Shown in pieces: positions 1 through 8,443 of a stretch of DNA of 63,273 nucleotides. The translations under genes were made by a program, and so were the position numbers. The stretch is from Mycolicibacterium septicum DSM 44393 (GTDB lineage Bacteria; Actinomycetota; Actinomycetes; Mycobacteriales; Mycobacteriaceae): positions 2,258,347-2,321,619 of the forward strand of contig NZ_HG322951.1 of assembly GCF_000455325.1 (NCBI RefSeq), read 5' to 3'. Position 1 is the first letter of the stretch; each line of letters begins with the position of its first letter. Below the pieces are notes generated by a model, which was not told the DNA's origin, ran no database searches, and worked only from the letters and a program-made list of their open reading frames with translations.

Positions 1-701
1 CCGCGGGTGACCTTCTCCGTCGTGCGACGCCGTTCCTGTGCGCCCGCATCGGGATTGGCCACCTGGACCAGTGACGCCCCGGCGGCGAACACCGCGACCA
101 GATTCGAGATGAGCTCCTCGGGCGTGGTCCAGCCCGCAGTGGACAACACGCGGTCGCCGGCGGTGAAACCCTGTGCGGCCGCGGCATTCCGGGCAGCTTC
201 CAGCACCTCGGCGACCGACTGCCCGGCCAGGGCCGGGCCGGGAACGCGCTCGGGCACGATCTGGTCGCCGTGCACCCGCACCGCGGTGGCGTAGTCGGTG
301 ACCCCGATGGGCAGGTCCGGAGCCGGCTTGCCGAACGGGTCCAGCGACAGCACCGCGACCTCGCCTCCGGAAACCGCGTCGTCGGCCTCATCGAGGCGCT
401 CTCGGGTGCACAGCGCTGTGTCGGCCTCCCCGTCCAGAACCACCTCGGCACCGATCCACCAGATCCCGAACAACACCGCCGCGGTCTGCCAGTGCGCGGG
501 CAGCAGCACTGCCACCCGCGTGCCCGGGCCTGCCCCCATCTCGTCGCGCAGCAGGTTGGCGGTCTTGGCGGCCCAGTTGGCCATGGTCACCGTCGACAGC
601 TCGATCCGCTCACCGGTGGCGTCGTCGTAATAGGTGATCCGTGGCCCGGCCGGGTCCGCTGCCAACAACGGATCCAGGACGGCAGCGCTGACTGTGCTCA
701 T
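1..701 (-). CDS. TIGR03089 family protein (partial, 3' end off window)
   Basis: The gene reads leftwards from an ATG at 701 and stays open to the window edge, giving at least 233 codons. The start is MSTVSAAVLDPLLAADPAG, followed by an adenylate-forming-like fold segment (GTRVAVLLPAHWQTAAVLFG). This matches the actinobacterial TIGR03089 family, which resembles the N-terminal part of acyl-CoA synthetases and has no settled function. The usual length is about 230 residues, so the stop probably lies only a few bases beyond the edge. It is transcribed in the same direction as the LCP gene, whose stop lies 23 bp upstream of this start, so the two may be cotranscribed. The position matches Rv3268 of M. 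tuberculosis (synteny from memory). Confidence 0.8.
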   Translation of the reverse strand, partial: MSTVSAAVLDPLLAADPAGPRITYYDDATGERIELSTVTMANWAAKTANLLRDEMGAGPGTRVAVLLPAHWQTAAVLFGIWWIGAEVVLDGEADTALCTRERLDEADDAVSGGEVAVLSLDPFGKPAPDLPIGVTDYATAVRVHGDQIVPERVPGPALAGQSVAEVLEAARNAAAAQGFTAGDRVLSTAGWTTPEELISNLVAVFAAGASLVQVANPDAGAQERRRTTEKVTR

Positions 702-724
702 AGCCTCGTTCTACTCGAGGGTGA

Positions 725-2206
725 TCAGTTCACACACTTGGGATCGTCCGAACCCGCGTTGAGGATCGGCGACGGCGGTGGCGGCGGGCTCTGCTCGCCG
801 GTGTCGCTGTAGGTGTCGCCGACCGACGCCGGGTCCACGATGCCCGCGGACGGATCCATGCCGTCGGAACCGGGTCCGGTGTAATCCGCCGCCAGGACCA
901 CCCGCACCGCGCCGGGCGGCAACGACGAATCCTCGTTCACCGGCAATCCGCCGAGGTCCTTCGCCACCGCCTGGGCGCCGAGGTCGTCGCTCTTGGCGGC
1001 CAGTACCTGGCTGGACACCGGCGGGGCGCCCTCGTGGTTGCCGGTGGTGCCGGGCAGGAACCCCTTGTTGCTCAGCGTCTGTGACACCGCGGCCGCCAGG
1101 CCGTTGATGTCGGTGCCGTTGACCACCTCGACGGTGGTGTTCTCCGGTGAATAGCTGAGCTGTTCGGTCTTGCCCGCGTCCTGGTCCTGCAGCAGGCTCG
1201 ACACCCACTGGTGGACCTCGTCGGGATCCACCCGGACCACGCTCTGCATACCGTCGTCGCTCCAGCCGTCCTCACGCAGGATCGGGATGGTGGCGAACGC
1301 GACGCTGCCGGCCGCCAGCTTCTGCAGCTGCTCGACGAAATTCATGATGTCCCAGCCGTCGGAGATCACCACGGAGCGCTGCACGGCATCCTGCAGCCGC
1401 CCCAGCGTGCCGGGGCTGGACAGCGTCTTGCTGGAGATCACCTCGTGGGCCAGTGACGCCATCACCGACTGCTGGCGGGTCACCCGGTCGAGGTCCCCGC
1501 GCGGCAGGTCATGGCGTTGCCGAACGAAGCTCAGCGCCTGCGGGCCGTTGAGCTTCTGCCAGCCCGCCGGGAAATCGGCGCCCGAAAGCGGTTCGTAGAC
1601 GGCATCTTTGAGGCAGACATTGACGCCGCCGAGGGCGTCGGTGATCAGCGCGAAGCCGAGGAGTCCGATTTCGGCGTAGTGGTCGACCGTGACGCCGGTC
1701 AGTGAGGCGACGGTCTGGATCAACTCCTCGCGGGCCGCCTCGGTGGCCTTGGGCTCGGCGACGGCGGGATCTTCACCCTCGACCTCGACGAGCTGTTTCA
1801 TCCGGTCGAGCTTGACGTCCCCGAACACGCCGTTGATCTTCATCTTTCCCCAGCCCGGTGCTTCCACGTACGAATCGCGGGGGATGGAGATGGCCGTGGC
1901 CGACTTCCCGTTGTTGGGGATGCGGATCAGGATGATGGTGTCGGTATTCGTCGAGACGTCGTCGCCGGCGCGCAGGGTCTCCAACTCTTCGGCCGACAAC
2001 GGGTTGCCGTGAGCGTCGGTACGACTGTCCATACCGACCAGCAGGATGTCGATGGCACCGTCCTCGCCGCCGCCGCCGAGGGCCGCCGAGCTGATGTGGT
2101 TGATGCCGGATTCGAAGGAGCGGATCTGGCTCCAGGCCACCCCGGTTCCGAGCACCACGGCCGACGCCGTGGCGACAGCGAGGGAGCGAAGGACAGGGAA
2201 AGGCAC
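725..2206 (-). CDS. lcp1: LytR-CpsA-Psr (LCP) family protein, probable arabinogalactan-peptidoglycan ligase
   Basis: A 493-residue protein with a GTG start and one N-terminal membrane helix at about residues 6-27, so the bulk is extracytoplasmic. The LCP domain is recognisable from DILLVGMDSRTD (about 53-64), TDTIILIRIP and SIPRDSYV (about 105), which carry the conserved Asp and Arg residues that bind the pyrophosphate of a polyprenyl substrate. The C-terminal third has a LytR_C-type region (VEVVNGTDINGLAAAV). In mycobacteria the orthologue Lcp1 (Rv3267) attaches arabinogalactan to peptidoglycan. The neighbours rmlD and wbbL make and add the rhamnose of the same linker unit, which supports the assignment. 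It is divergent from rmlD with a 66-bp gap, presumably holding both promoters. Confidence 0.9.
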   Translation of the reverse strand: MPFPVLRSLAVATASAVVLGTGVAWSQIRSFESGINHISSAALGGGGEDGAIDILLVGMDSRTDAHGNPLSAEELETLRAGDDVSTNTDTIILIRIPNNGKSATAISIPRDSYVEAPGWGKMKINGVFGDVKLDRMKQLVEVEGEDPAVAEPKATEAAREELIQTVASLTGVTVDHYAEIGLLGFALITDALGGVNVCLKDAVYEPLSGADFPAGWQKLNGPQALSFVRQRHDLPRGDLDRVTRQQSVMASLAHEVISSKTLSSPGTLGRLQDAVQRSVVISDGWDIMNFVEQLQKLAAGSVAFATIPILREDGWSDDGMQSVVRVDPDEVHQWVSSLLQDQDAGKTEQLSYSPENTTVEVVNGTDINGLAAAVSQTLSNKGFLPGTTGNHEGAPPVSSQVLAAKSDDLGAQAVAKDLGGLPVNEDSSLPPGAVRVVLAADYTGPGSDGMDPSAGIVDPASVGDTYSDTGEQSPPPPPSPILNAGSDDPKCVN

Positions 2207-2272
2207 GTGCCCAGGCTACTTGCGGCTCGGACGTGAGCCGGGTAACGCAGACCGGCGTGCCAGACTCGGCGC

Positions 2273-3157
2273 ATGGCGCAACGGATTGTGATCACCGGGG
2301 GTGGCGGCATGGTCGGCCGAGTATTGGCTGATCAGGCCCGTGGAGAGGGCCGTGACGTGCTGGCCCTGACCTCGGCGGAATGTGATATCACCAACGTTGA
2401 CACGGTGCGCGCGTTCGTCGAGCCCGGCGACGTGGTGATCAACTGCGCGGCATATACGCAGGTCGACACCGCCGAGACGGACCAGGACAGGGCCATTGCC
2501 GTCAACGCCGTCGGCCCCGGCAACCTCGCCGCGGTGTGTGCCCGGGCCGGCGCCGACCTGGTGCACATCTCCACGGACTACGTGTTCGGTGCGTCCACGG
2601 AACGTCGCACCCCCTACGAGGTCGATGACCAGACCGGACCGGTCAACGTCTACGGCCGGACCAAATTGGCAGGGGAACAGGCGGTGCTGGCCGCCAAACC
2701 CGACGCGTACGTCGTCCGCACCGCCTGGGTGTACCGCGGCGCCGACGGAACCGACTTCGTGGCGACCATGCGCCGGTTGGCGGCCGGGGACGGTCCGGTC
2801 GATGTGGTCGCCGACCAGGTCGGGTCGCCTACCTATACCGGCGACCTGGTCGCGGCGCTGCTGCAGATCGCCGACGGCGGTGTGCGGCCCGGCGTGTTGC
2901 ACGCCGCCAACGCCGGGGCCGCGAGCAGGTTCGACCAGGCGCGAGAGACCTTCGCGGCCGTCGGTGCCGATCCGGAGCGGGTTCGGCCCGTCGGGAGTGA
3001 CCGTCACCCGCGGCCCGCGCCGCGTCCGGCCTACACCGTGCTGTCGGCGCTCCGGTCCGCCGAGGCGGGCCTGACCCCGCTGCGGGATTGGCGAGAAGCC
3101 CTGGCAGCAGCGGTTGGAAAAGAGAGCCCGTCCGGCCCGCTACCCTCTACGCCGTGA
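2273..3157 (+). CDS. rmlD: dTDP-4-dehydrorhamnose reductase
   Basis: A 294-residue extended SDR enzyme that performs the last step of dTDP-L-rhamnose synthesis, NADPH-dependent reduction of dTDP-4-keto-L-rhamnose. The glycine-rich nucleotide motif ITGGGGMVG lies at residues 7-15, the HISTDYVF strand at about 98-105, and the catalytic Y127-x3-K131 within VYGRTK. Rhamnose made here goes into the arabinogalactan linker, which makes the gene essential in mycobacteria. The stop codon overlaps the GTG start of wbbL (GTGA), so the two are translationally coupled and should form one operon with the guanylyltransferase that follows. Start ATG at 2273. Confidence 0.93.
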   Translation: MAQRIVITGGGGMVGRVLADQARGEGRDVLALTSAECDITNVDTVRAFVEPGDVVINCAAYTQVDTAETDQDRAIAVNAVGPGNLAAVCARAGADLVHISTDYVFGASTERRTPYEVDDQTGPVNVYGRTKLAGEQAVLAAKPDAYVVRTAWVYRGADGTDFVATMRRLAAGDGPVDVVADQVGSPTYTGDLVAALLQIADGGVRPGVLHAANAGAASRFDQARETFAAVGADPERVRPVGSDRHPRPAPRPAYTVLSALRSAEAGLTPLRDWREALAAAVGKESPSGPLPSTP

Positions 3158-4044
3158 CTGAGGATGCGGCCCGCCCGCTCGTGGTGGTGACGGTGACGTA
3201 CTCGCCGGGGCCACATCTGGACCGTTTCCTGGCCTCGCTCGCCCTGGCCACCGACCGGCCGGTGACCGTCATCATGGCCGACAACGGCTCGACCGACGGG
3301 GCACCCGAACGAGCGGAAAAGCGCTACCCCAACGTGCGCCTGATCCGTACCGGCAGCAACCTCGGCTACGGCAGCGCGGTCAACCGCGGCGCCGAACAGA
3401 TCTCCGACGGCGACTGCGCGGAATTTTTCATCGTCGCCAACCCGGACGTGCAATGGGGGCCTCGGTCGATCGACCTGCTGCTCGACGCGGCCCAGCGGTG
3501 GCCGCAGGCCGGTGCTCTCGGACCATTGGTCCGCGATCCCGACGGCTCGGTCTACCCGTCGGCGCGTCATCAGCCCAGCCTGGTCCGCGGCGGCATGCAC
3601 GCCGTCGTCGGCCCCTTCTGGAAATCGAATCCGTGGACCGCGGCCTACCGGCAGGACCGTCAGGAGCCCAGTGAGCGCGAGGTCGGCTGGCTGTCCGGTT
3701 CGTGCCTGCTGATGCGCCGGGCCGCCTTCGACGCCGTCGGCGGATTCGACGAGCGCTACTTCATGTATATGGAAGACGTCGACCTGGGCGACCGGATCGC
3801 CCAGGCCGGCTGGCAGAACGTCTACGTGCCGTCGGCCGAGGTGCTCCACGACAAGGGGCACTCCACGGGCCGCGATCCAGCGCGCAACTTGGCCGCCCAT
3901 CACCGCAGTACCTACACTTTTTTGGCTGATCGATACCCGGCGCCCTGGCAGGCGCCGTTACGGTGGACAATTCGGGGCGCGCTGGCAGCACGTGCGGGCC
4001 TGGTGGTCGGTAGTTCTCGACGTAAACAGGCGAAAGGGCACTGA
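3154..4044 (+). CDS. wbbL: rhamnosyltransferase WbbL (GT2 family)
   Basis: A 296-residue GT2 glycosyltransferase that transfers rhamnose to decaprenyl-PP-GlcNAc, completing the linker disaccharide of arabinogalactan. Visible features are VVVTVTYSPGPHLDRFLASL at the start of the Rossmann fold, MADNGSTDG, the metal site region ANPDVQW and the acidic FMYMEDVDLGDRI. The open frame extends upstream to 3088, but GTG at 3154 is chosen because it overlaps the rmlD stop as GTGA and begins MTEDAARPLVVVTVTY, giving the length usual for mycobacterial WbbL (about 300 residues). The next gene starts immediately after this stop. Confidence 0.92.
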   Translation: MTEDAARPLVVVTVTYSPGPHLDRFLASLALATDRPVTVIMADNGSTDGAPERAEKRYPNVRLIRTGSNLGYGSAVNRGAEQISDGDCAEFFIVANPDVQWGPRSIDLLLDAAQRWPQAGALGPLVRDPDGSVYPSARHQPSLVRGGMHAVVGPFWKSNPWTAAYRQDRQEPSEREVGWLSGSCLLMRRAAFDAVGGFDERYFMYMEDVDLGDRIAQAGWQNVYVPSAEVLHDKGHSTGRDPARNLAAHHRSTYTFLADRYPAPWQAPLRWTIRGALAARAGLVVGSSRRKQAKGH

Positions 4045-4045
4045 C

Positions 4046-5125
4046 GTGATCAATCCCGCGGAGGTGGACGCTGTCGTCCTCGTCGGTGGACGAGGCACCA
4101 GGCTCCGGCCGTTGACCCTCTCGGCGCCCAAGCCGATGTTGCCGACGGCAGGCGTTCCGTTCCTGACCCACCTGCTGGCGCGAATCTCGGTGGCCGGCAT
4201 CAAGCATGTGGTGATGGGCACCTCGTACAAGGCCGAGGTTTTCGAGGAGGCGTTCGGCAACGGCTCCGATCTCGGGCTCGAGATCGAATACGTCACCGAG
4301 ACCGAGGCGCTCGGCACCGGTGGCGCCATCGCCAACGTGGCGGACAAGCTGCGCTACGACACGGCCATGGTGTTCAACGGCGACGTGCTGTCGGCCGCCG
4401 ACCTCGGCGCGGTGCTCGAGTCGCATGACACCCACCAGGCCGACGTCACGCTGCACCTGGTGCGCGTCAGTGATCCGCGTGCGTTCGGCTGCGTGCCCAC
4501 CGATGCCGACGGTTTCGTGACGGCGTTCCTGGAGAAGACCCAGGATCCGCCGACCGACCAGATCAACGCGGGCTGTTATGTGTTCAACCGCGACGTCATC
4601 GACCAGATCCCGCGCGGCCGGGCCCTGTCGGTCGAACGCGAGATCTTCCCCGAGGTGCTCTCCCGCGGACTGAAGATGTGCGGGTACGTCGACGCCTCGT
4701 ACTGGCGGGATATGGGCACGCCCGACGATTTCGTGCGCGGATCGGCCGATCTGGTCCGTGGCATCGCACCGTCGCCTGCGCTCAACGGCCGTCGCGGTGA
4801 GTCCCTGGTCCACGAAGGTGCGGCGGTTGCGCCGGGCGCCTTGCTGATCGGTGGCACCGTGGTGGGCCGCGGCGCCGAGATCGGTGCCGGCGCGCGCCTC
4901 GACGGCGCGGTGATCTTCGACGGGGTGCGCGTGGAAGCCGGTGCGGTGATTGAACGTTCGATCATCGGCTTCGGGGCCCGCATCGGCCCGCGGGCGCTGA
5001 TCCGCGACGGCGTGATCGGCGACGGTGCCGACATCGGTGCCCGTTGCGAACTGTTGCGCGGTGCGCGGGTGTGGCCCGGGGTGGCCATTCCCGACGGCGG
5101 TATCCGGTACTCGACCGACGTCTAG
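4046..5125 (+). CDS. mpg1: mannose-1-phosphate guanylyltransferase (NDP-sugar pyrophosphorylase)
   Basis: A 359-residue nucleotidyltransferase that makes GDP-mannose from GTP and mannose-1-phosphate. The pyrophosphorylase signature LVGGRGTRLRPLTLSAPKPM lies near the N-terminus, and the C-terminal third shows hexapeptide repeats forming a left-handed beta helix (ALLIGGTVVGRGAEIGAGAR and onward). GTG at 4046 is chosen because it follows the wbbL stop by one base and gives exactly the 359 residues recalled for Rv3264c; an in-frame GTG-type start further upstream would lie inside wbbL. Naming is confused in the literature (manB, mpg1, rmlA2). It works with manB and manA later in this window to supply GDP-mannose. 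Confidence 0.9.
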   Translation: MINPAEVDAVVLVGGRGTRLRPLTLSAPKPMLPTAGVPFLTHLLARISVAGIKHVVMGTSYKAEVFEEAFGNGSDLGLEIEYVTETEALGTGGAIANVADKLRYDTAMVFNGDVLSAADLGAVLESHDTHQADVTLHLVRVSDPRAFGCVPTDADGFVTAFLEKTQDPPTDQINAGCYVFNRDVIDQIPRGRALSVEREIFPEVLSRGLKMCGYVDASYWRDMGTPDDFVRGSADLVRGIAPSPALNGRRGESLVHEGAAVAPGALLIGGTVVGRGAEIGAGARLDGAVIFDGVRVEAGAVIERSIIGFGARIGPRALIRDGVIGDGADIGARCELLRGARVWPGVAIPDGGIRYSTDV

Positions 5126-5203
5126 GTTCCGGCTGCTGCGCCGAAACCACGCTTTCTGACGAGAATTGGCGGAAATTCGCCATAAAGGGTCGTCTCGGCG
5201 TGG

Positions 5204-6553
5204 TCAGCCGGTCTGATGCAAGTCAACGTCGGACGGTGAGTATTCGGCACCCCCGCCGAATATTCCTGAGGGCGTGGCTGTTTCGATGGTGGCGGCCTCG
5301 TCCATCCCTCCCTCAGGATCTTCGATCGAGGTTTTGGTACCCAAAAGCGGTACAACCATCGGTGTCGTGAAGGCGGGATGGTCTACTACGGTGAAAATCC
5401 TCAGCACCGGGTGGTCGCCGACCAATTCCTCGATCGAACCCCTGGCGGCGAACTGAGTCTCGGTGCACAGTGCCTTGCCACCACCCACCCAATCATGCAG
5501 CCCGCGTGCTTCTTCCATGAACCCGGCAATGTCCTCGGTGTACGACTTCTTGGGTTCGTAGCAAGTGCGGGTGTCCTGCACTGCGCGGCGCGTTACGGCG
5601 ACGATGTTGACGCCCATTTGGACCAGTCGCACCGTCTGCGGGTTGATATCTATCATCATCTGGGCGCCTGTGGTGGACCCGGGCGCCAGAAACCTCCCTG
5701 CGGCGCCGATACTCCCCGCATACAGCAACTTGGAGTTGCTGGGCACGACTGGGATCTGGCGATAGTCGCCGAGCATGCTTCCCACCGGATCCAGGTACGA
5801 GGCAACCGTATTGGTGGTCGCAGGCTCTTCCGGCACACCGAACGGGTATGCCCTTACACGCATGACACCTGCCGGGATGTCGACTGCTACCGAACTGCGA
5901 TTATGCAGGGTGAGCTTGGCCGACAGGTGGATGATCGAACCCGAGGAGCCCACCGGCGTCAGTTCTGCCTGTACATCCACCAGTGGAAGTGAGCGCGCCG
6001 GCAGGTAGTCCGATTGCAGCCAGAACTGGACCAGCCCCAGCACCGGGAACAACGAGACGATCACCACCGCGCCCCGGTTGATCGCTCCATGGGCGTAACG
6101 GGCCAGATAGATGACCCAGAACAGCGCGATAGCACCGAACAGCAGTGCCACTCCGGTGATGCCGATGAGTTGCCGGACCGGGCTGCGCTCATCGACCAGC
6201 CACACATATGCGGCCAGACACACCACAAAAATCTGGCTTGTCATCGCGGTGAGGAAGGCGCTCGACGATCGTCTGAGTATCGCGCCGATGGCGAGCGCGC
6301 ACGTGATTCCGATACCGAGAAGGAGTGCAGCGCCCAAAAGATCCCACGCCGAACGGGTCAGGGTGGCGTCCCACACTGCGAGCCAGAGCACTACTACCGC
6401 GTTCACTGTCAACCAGCTCAGCAGTAGCCCTTGCACCGGTCTGGAGAGGCTGGACACGGCGGTTTCGACTTGGGCGCTCTGCTGCTCCGACGGTCCGTCG
6501 CCGTTCTTGCCGGAGGTGGAATCTTCGGCCGGGGAGTCGATCTGCAGGCTCAT
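5204..6553 (-). CDS. membrane protein of unknown function
   Basis: I do not recognise this 449-residue protein. It has a hydrophilic Ser/Glu-rich cytoplasmic N-terminus (about 40 residues), then five likely membrane helices between about residues 42 and 190 (for example LLSWLTVNAVVVLWLAVW and ALLFGAIALFWVIYLA), then a soluble domain of about 250 residues that should face outside and ends with a Gly/Glu-rich tail. The soluble part contains an immunoglobulin-like stretch (IIHLSAKLTLHNRSSVAVDI), and Cys residues in TRTCYEPK and KALCTETQ that could pair. It replaces Rv3263 in the remembered M. tuberculosis order, and the local base composition is slightly less GC-rich than its neighbours, so it may be acquired. 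It converges on the guanylyltransferase with a 78-bp gap. Confidence 0.75.
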   Translation of the reverse strand: MSLQIDSPAEDSTSGKNGDGPSEQQSAQVETAVSSLSRPVQGLLLSWLTVNAVVVLWLAVWDATLTRSAWDLLGAALLLGIGITCALAIGAILRRSSSAFLTAMTSQIFVVCLAAYVWLVDERSPVRQLIGITGVALLFGAIALFWVIYLARYAHGAINRGAVVIVSLFPVLGLVQFWLQSDYLPARSLPLVDVQAELTPVGSSGSIIHLSAKLTLHNRSSVAVDIPAGVMRVRAYPFGVPEEPATTNTVASYLDPVGSMLGDYRQIPVVPSNSKLLYAGSIGAAGRFLAPGSTTGAQMMIDINPQTVRLVQMGVNIVAVTRRAVQDTRTCYEPKKSYTEDIAGFMEEARGLHDWVGGGKALCTETQFAARGSIEELVGDHPVLRIFTVVDHPAFTTPMVVPLLGTKTSIEDPEGGMDEAATIETATPSGIFGGGAEYSPSDVDLHQTG

Positions 6554-6704
6554 GGTGCCTCCTACCCGAGTTTCCGTGGCGTACCCACGGTAGGGCGATC
6601 GCGCTCAGCAGCGCTTGAGTAGTCGACTACCTAACTTTGGTGAAAAAGTGTGTTTGCCGGCCCTCTCCGCGCCTTACGCTTTGATGGGCGAAGGGGGAGG
6701 GGCC

Positions 6705-7052
6705 ATGGTCAACGGGCTGTTCGACGGATTGCGGCGCAATGTACTGGCGTCGATCGCGGCGGCGATGGTGCTGGGGACGCTTTTTGGGGTCACCGCCCCT
6801 CAGGCGGCGGCTTGGCCGGTACCGCTGACCGCGGAGGACACCAACTACCTCAAGGCCACGCGCGGAGTCTTTCCCGGCGATGACGACCAGTTGCTGCTGG
6901 TGGGCCGTGAGATGTGCCGCCTGCTCTACACGGGGACACCGGCACAGGCGGTGATCGACCAGATGTCCGGCCAGTACGCGGCCACCCCGCAGCAGACCGC
7001 GGTCGCGCTACGGGCTGCCCGCCGCGCGTACTGCACGCAGGCCCCGGGCTAG
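6705..7052 (+). CDS. DUF732 domain-containing secreted protein
   Basis: A 115-residue secreted protein. The signal peptide spans about residues 1-36 (LASIAAAMVLGTLFGVTAP then QAAAW), followed by a DUF732 helical domain with AEDTNYLKATRG, a Cys in GREMCRLLYTG and another in RAYCTQAPG that could form its disulfide. DUF732 proteins are common small exported proteins of mycobacteria with unknown role. ATG at 6705 is chosen because a strong Shine-Dalgarno stretch (AAGGGGGAGG) lies just upstream. An ATG at 6684 in the same frame lacks one. Its TAG shares bases with the TAG of the convergent SDR gene (CTAG at 7049-7052). Confidence 0.82.
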   Translation: MVNGLFDGLRRNVLASIAAAMVLGTLFGVTAPQAAAWPVPLTAEDTNYLKATRGVFPGDDDQLLLVGREMCRLLYTGTPAQAVIDQMSGQYAATPQQTAVALRAARRAYCTQAPG

Positions 7053-7885
7053 GCGCCGACCATCTCCAGGCTGCGGTCCCAAAGTTGTTGTGCCAGAACA
7101 GGATCGTTGGCCTGCTTGTTCGGTCGACCGGGCTTGCGTCGGGCGTAGTACTGTCCGGAGGTCCAATCGGTGCCCGGGGTCGACGTGGCCAGCCATACCA
7201 ACTGATCTGCCCCTTTGTCCGGGCTGACCAGGATGAGCTTCTTCAGCGGTGTGCGGTAGAGGAGTTCCAGCGCCGGGTTGTTGGCCTCGGCGCCGAAGTT
7301 CGAGGCCACCGAGCCCGGGTGGAACGCCGCCGTGGAGATCCCGTCCGAGTGGTGGCGGCGGTGCAGTTCCTTGGTGAACAGGATGTTGGCCAGCTTTGCG
7401 TCGCCGTAGGCCTTCTGCGCCTTGAACCCGCGTTCGTGGTTGAGGTCGGTGATGTCGATGTGGCCGAACAACCGGTTGCCGACGCTGGAGGTGTTGATCA
7501 CCGATGCCTTGGCTTCGATCAGGCGATCCAGCAGCAGGGTGGTCAGCAGGAACGGGGCCAGGTGGTTGACCTGGAAGGTCTTCTCGAACCCGTCGACGGT
7601 CTCCTGCCGGGTCCGGTCCAGGAGGCCGCCGGCGTTGTTGGCCAGCACGTCGATGCGCGGATACCGATCCAGCAGCTGGGTCGCCAGGTCGCGGACCTGG
7701 GCGAGTTCGGCGAAGTCGGCAACGAGGTGGTCGGCGCCGAGCGGACCCGCCACCGCCGCGGTCTTGGCGGGTGAGCGGCCCACCACCACGACATTGTCGC
7801 CGCGCCGGCTCAACTGGCGGGCGGCTGCGGCACCGACGCCGTCACTGGCGCCGGTGATGACGATGGTCCTGCGCTCCGGGTTCAC
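7049..7885 (-). CDS. short-chain dehydrogenase/reductase (WWOX/retinol dehydrogenase-like)
   Basis: A 278-residue classical SDR. The cofactor motif TGASDGVGAAAARQL lies at about residues 12-26, NNAGG at about 86-90, and the catalytic S with YGDAKLANILF (Y-x3-K) further on. The longer C-terminal part, with PGSVASNFG and YYARRKPGRP, resembles the retinol dehydrogenase or WW-domain oxidoreductase branch. The substrate is not predictable. It ends by sharing CTAG with the convergent DUF732 gene and starts 9 bp downstream of the Nudix stop, so it may be a tail gene of the fbiA-fbiB-Nudix transcription unit. Confidence 0.85.
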   Translation of the reverse strand: MNPERRTIVITGASDGVGAAAARQLSRRGDNVVVVGRSPAKTAAVAGPLGADHLVADFAELAQVRDLATQLLDRYPRIDVLANNAGGLLDRTRQETVDGFEKTFQVNHLAPFLLTTLLLDRLIEAKASVINTSSVGNRLFGHIDITDLNHERGFKAQKAYGDAKLANILFTKELHRRHHSDGISTAAFHPGSVASNFGAEANNPALELLYRTPLKKLILVSPDKGADQLVWLATSTPGTDWTSGQYYARRKPGRPNKQANDPVLAQQLWDRSLEMVGA

Positions 7886-7894
7886 CGGCCCAGA

Positions 7895-8443
7895 CTAGAC
7901 CGTCCCGGTGACAGAGTCGGCGAGTTGTTGAAGGCCGAAGTCGGTGCCATCGGGCAGCGCATCCAGGGGCCACCAGCGTAGGTCCAAAGACTCGTCACTG
8001 CAGGCGATCTCGGCTCCTGCCGGGGCCCGGACGACGAACTGCATGTCGAGGTGGCGGGTCGGAACGCCCAGCGAGCAGGTCACCGGATGCACATGCAGCG
8101 CCGCCAGGTGCGGGTCGATGGTCAATCCGGCGATGCCAGACTCCTCGGTGGCCTCGCGCAACGCCGCCGAAGCCATGTCGGAATCCGATTCCTCACAGTG
8201 CCCGCCGAGCTGCAACCAGCGGCCGAAGCGAGGATGCAGGGTGAGCAACGTCTGGGTTCCGGTGTGATCGACGACCAGTGCCGAGGCGGTGATGTGGCCG
8301 GGCACGCACGCTCGCAGGCAGGCATCTGGGCGGGCGGCCAGGAACGACAGCACCGCGTGCCGCAGGGTGTCCTGACCGGGATCGGCCGTCTGCCAATGCG
8401 TCAGCATCTCGACGGCGGAGGCGTGCAGGCTCTCGGCGCTCAC
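7895..8443 (-). CDS. Nudix hydrolase
   Basis: A 182-residue Nudix protein. The box G-x5-E-x7-RE-x2-EE-x-G is intact ([20 protein letters not shown] then EESGI), with the metal-binding REATEE centre. The N-terminal half ([20 protein letters not shown]) is a helical extension seen in actinobacterial members. The substrate is unknown. Its start overlaps the fbiB stop by four bases (ATGA), so it is translationally coupled to F420 biosynthesis genes. A role in cleaning up nucleotide or F420 intermediates is only an inference from position. Confidence 0.87.
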   Translation of the reverse strand: MSAESLHASAVEMLTHWQTADPGQDTLRHAVLSFLAARPDACLRACVPGHITASALVVDHTGTQTLLTLHPRFGRWLQLGGHCEESDSDMASAALREATEESGIAGLTIDPHLAALHVHPVTCSLGVPTRHLDMQFVVRAPAGAEIACSDESLDLRWWPLDALPDGTDFGLQQLADSVTGTV

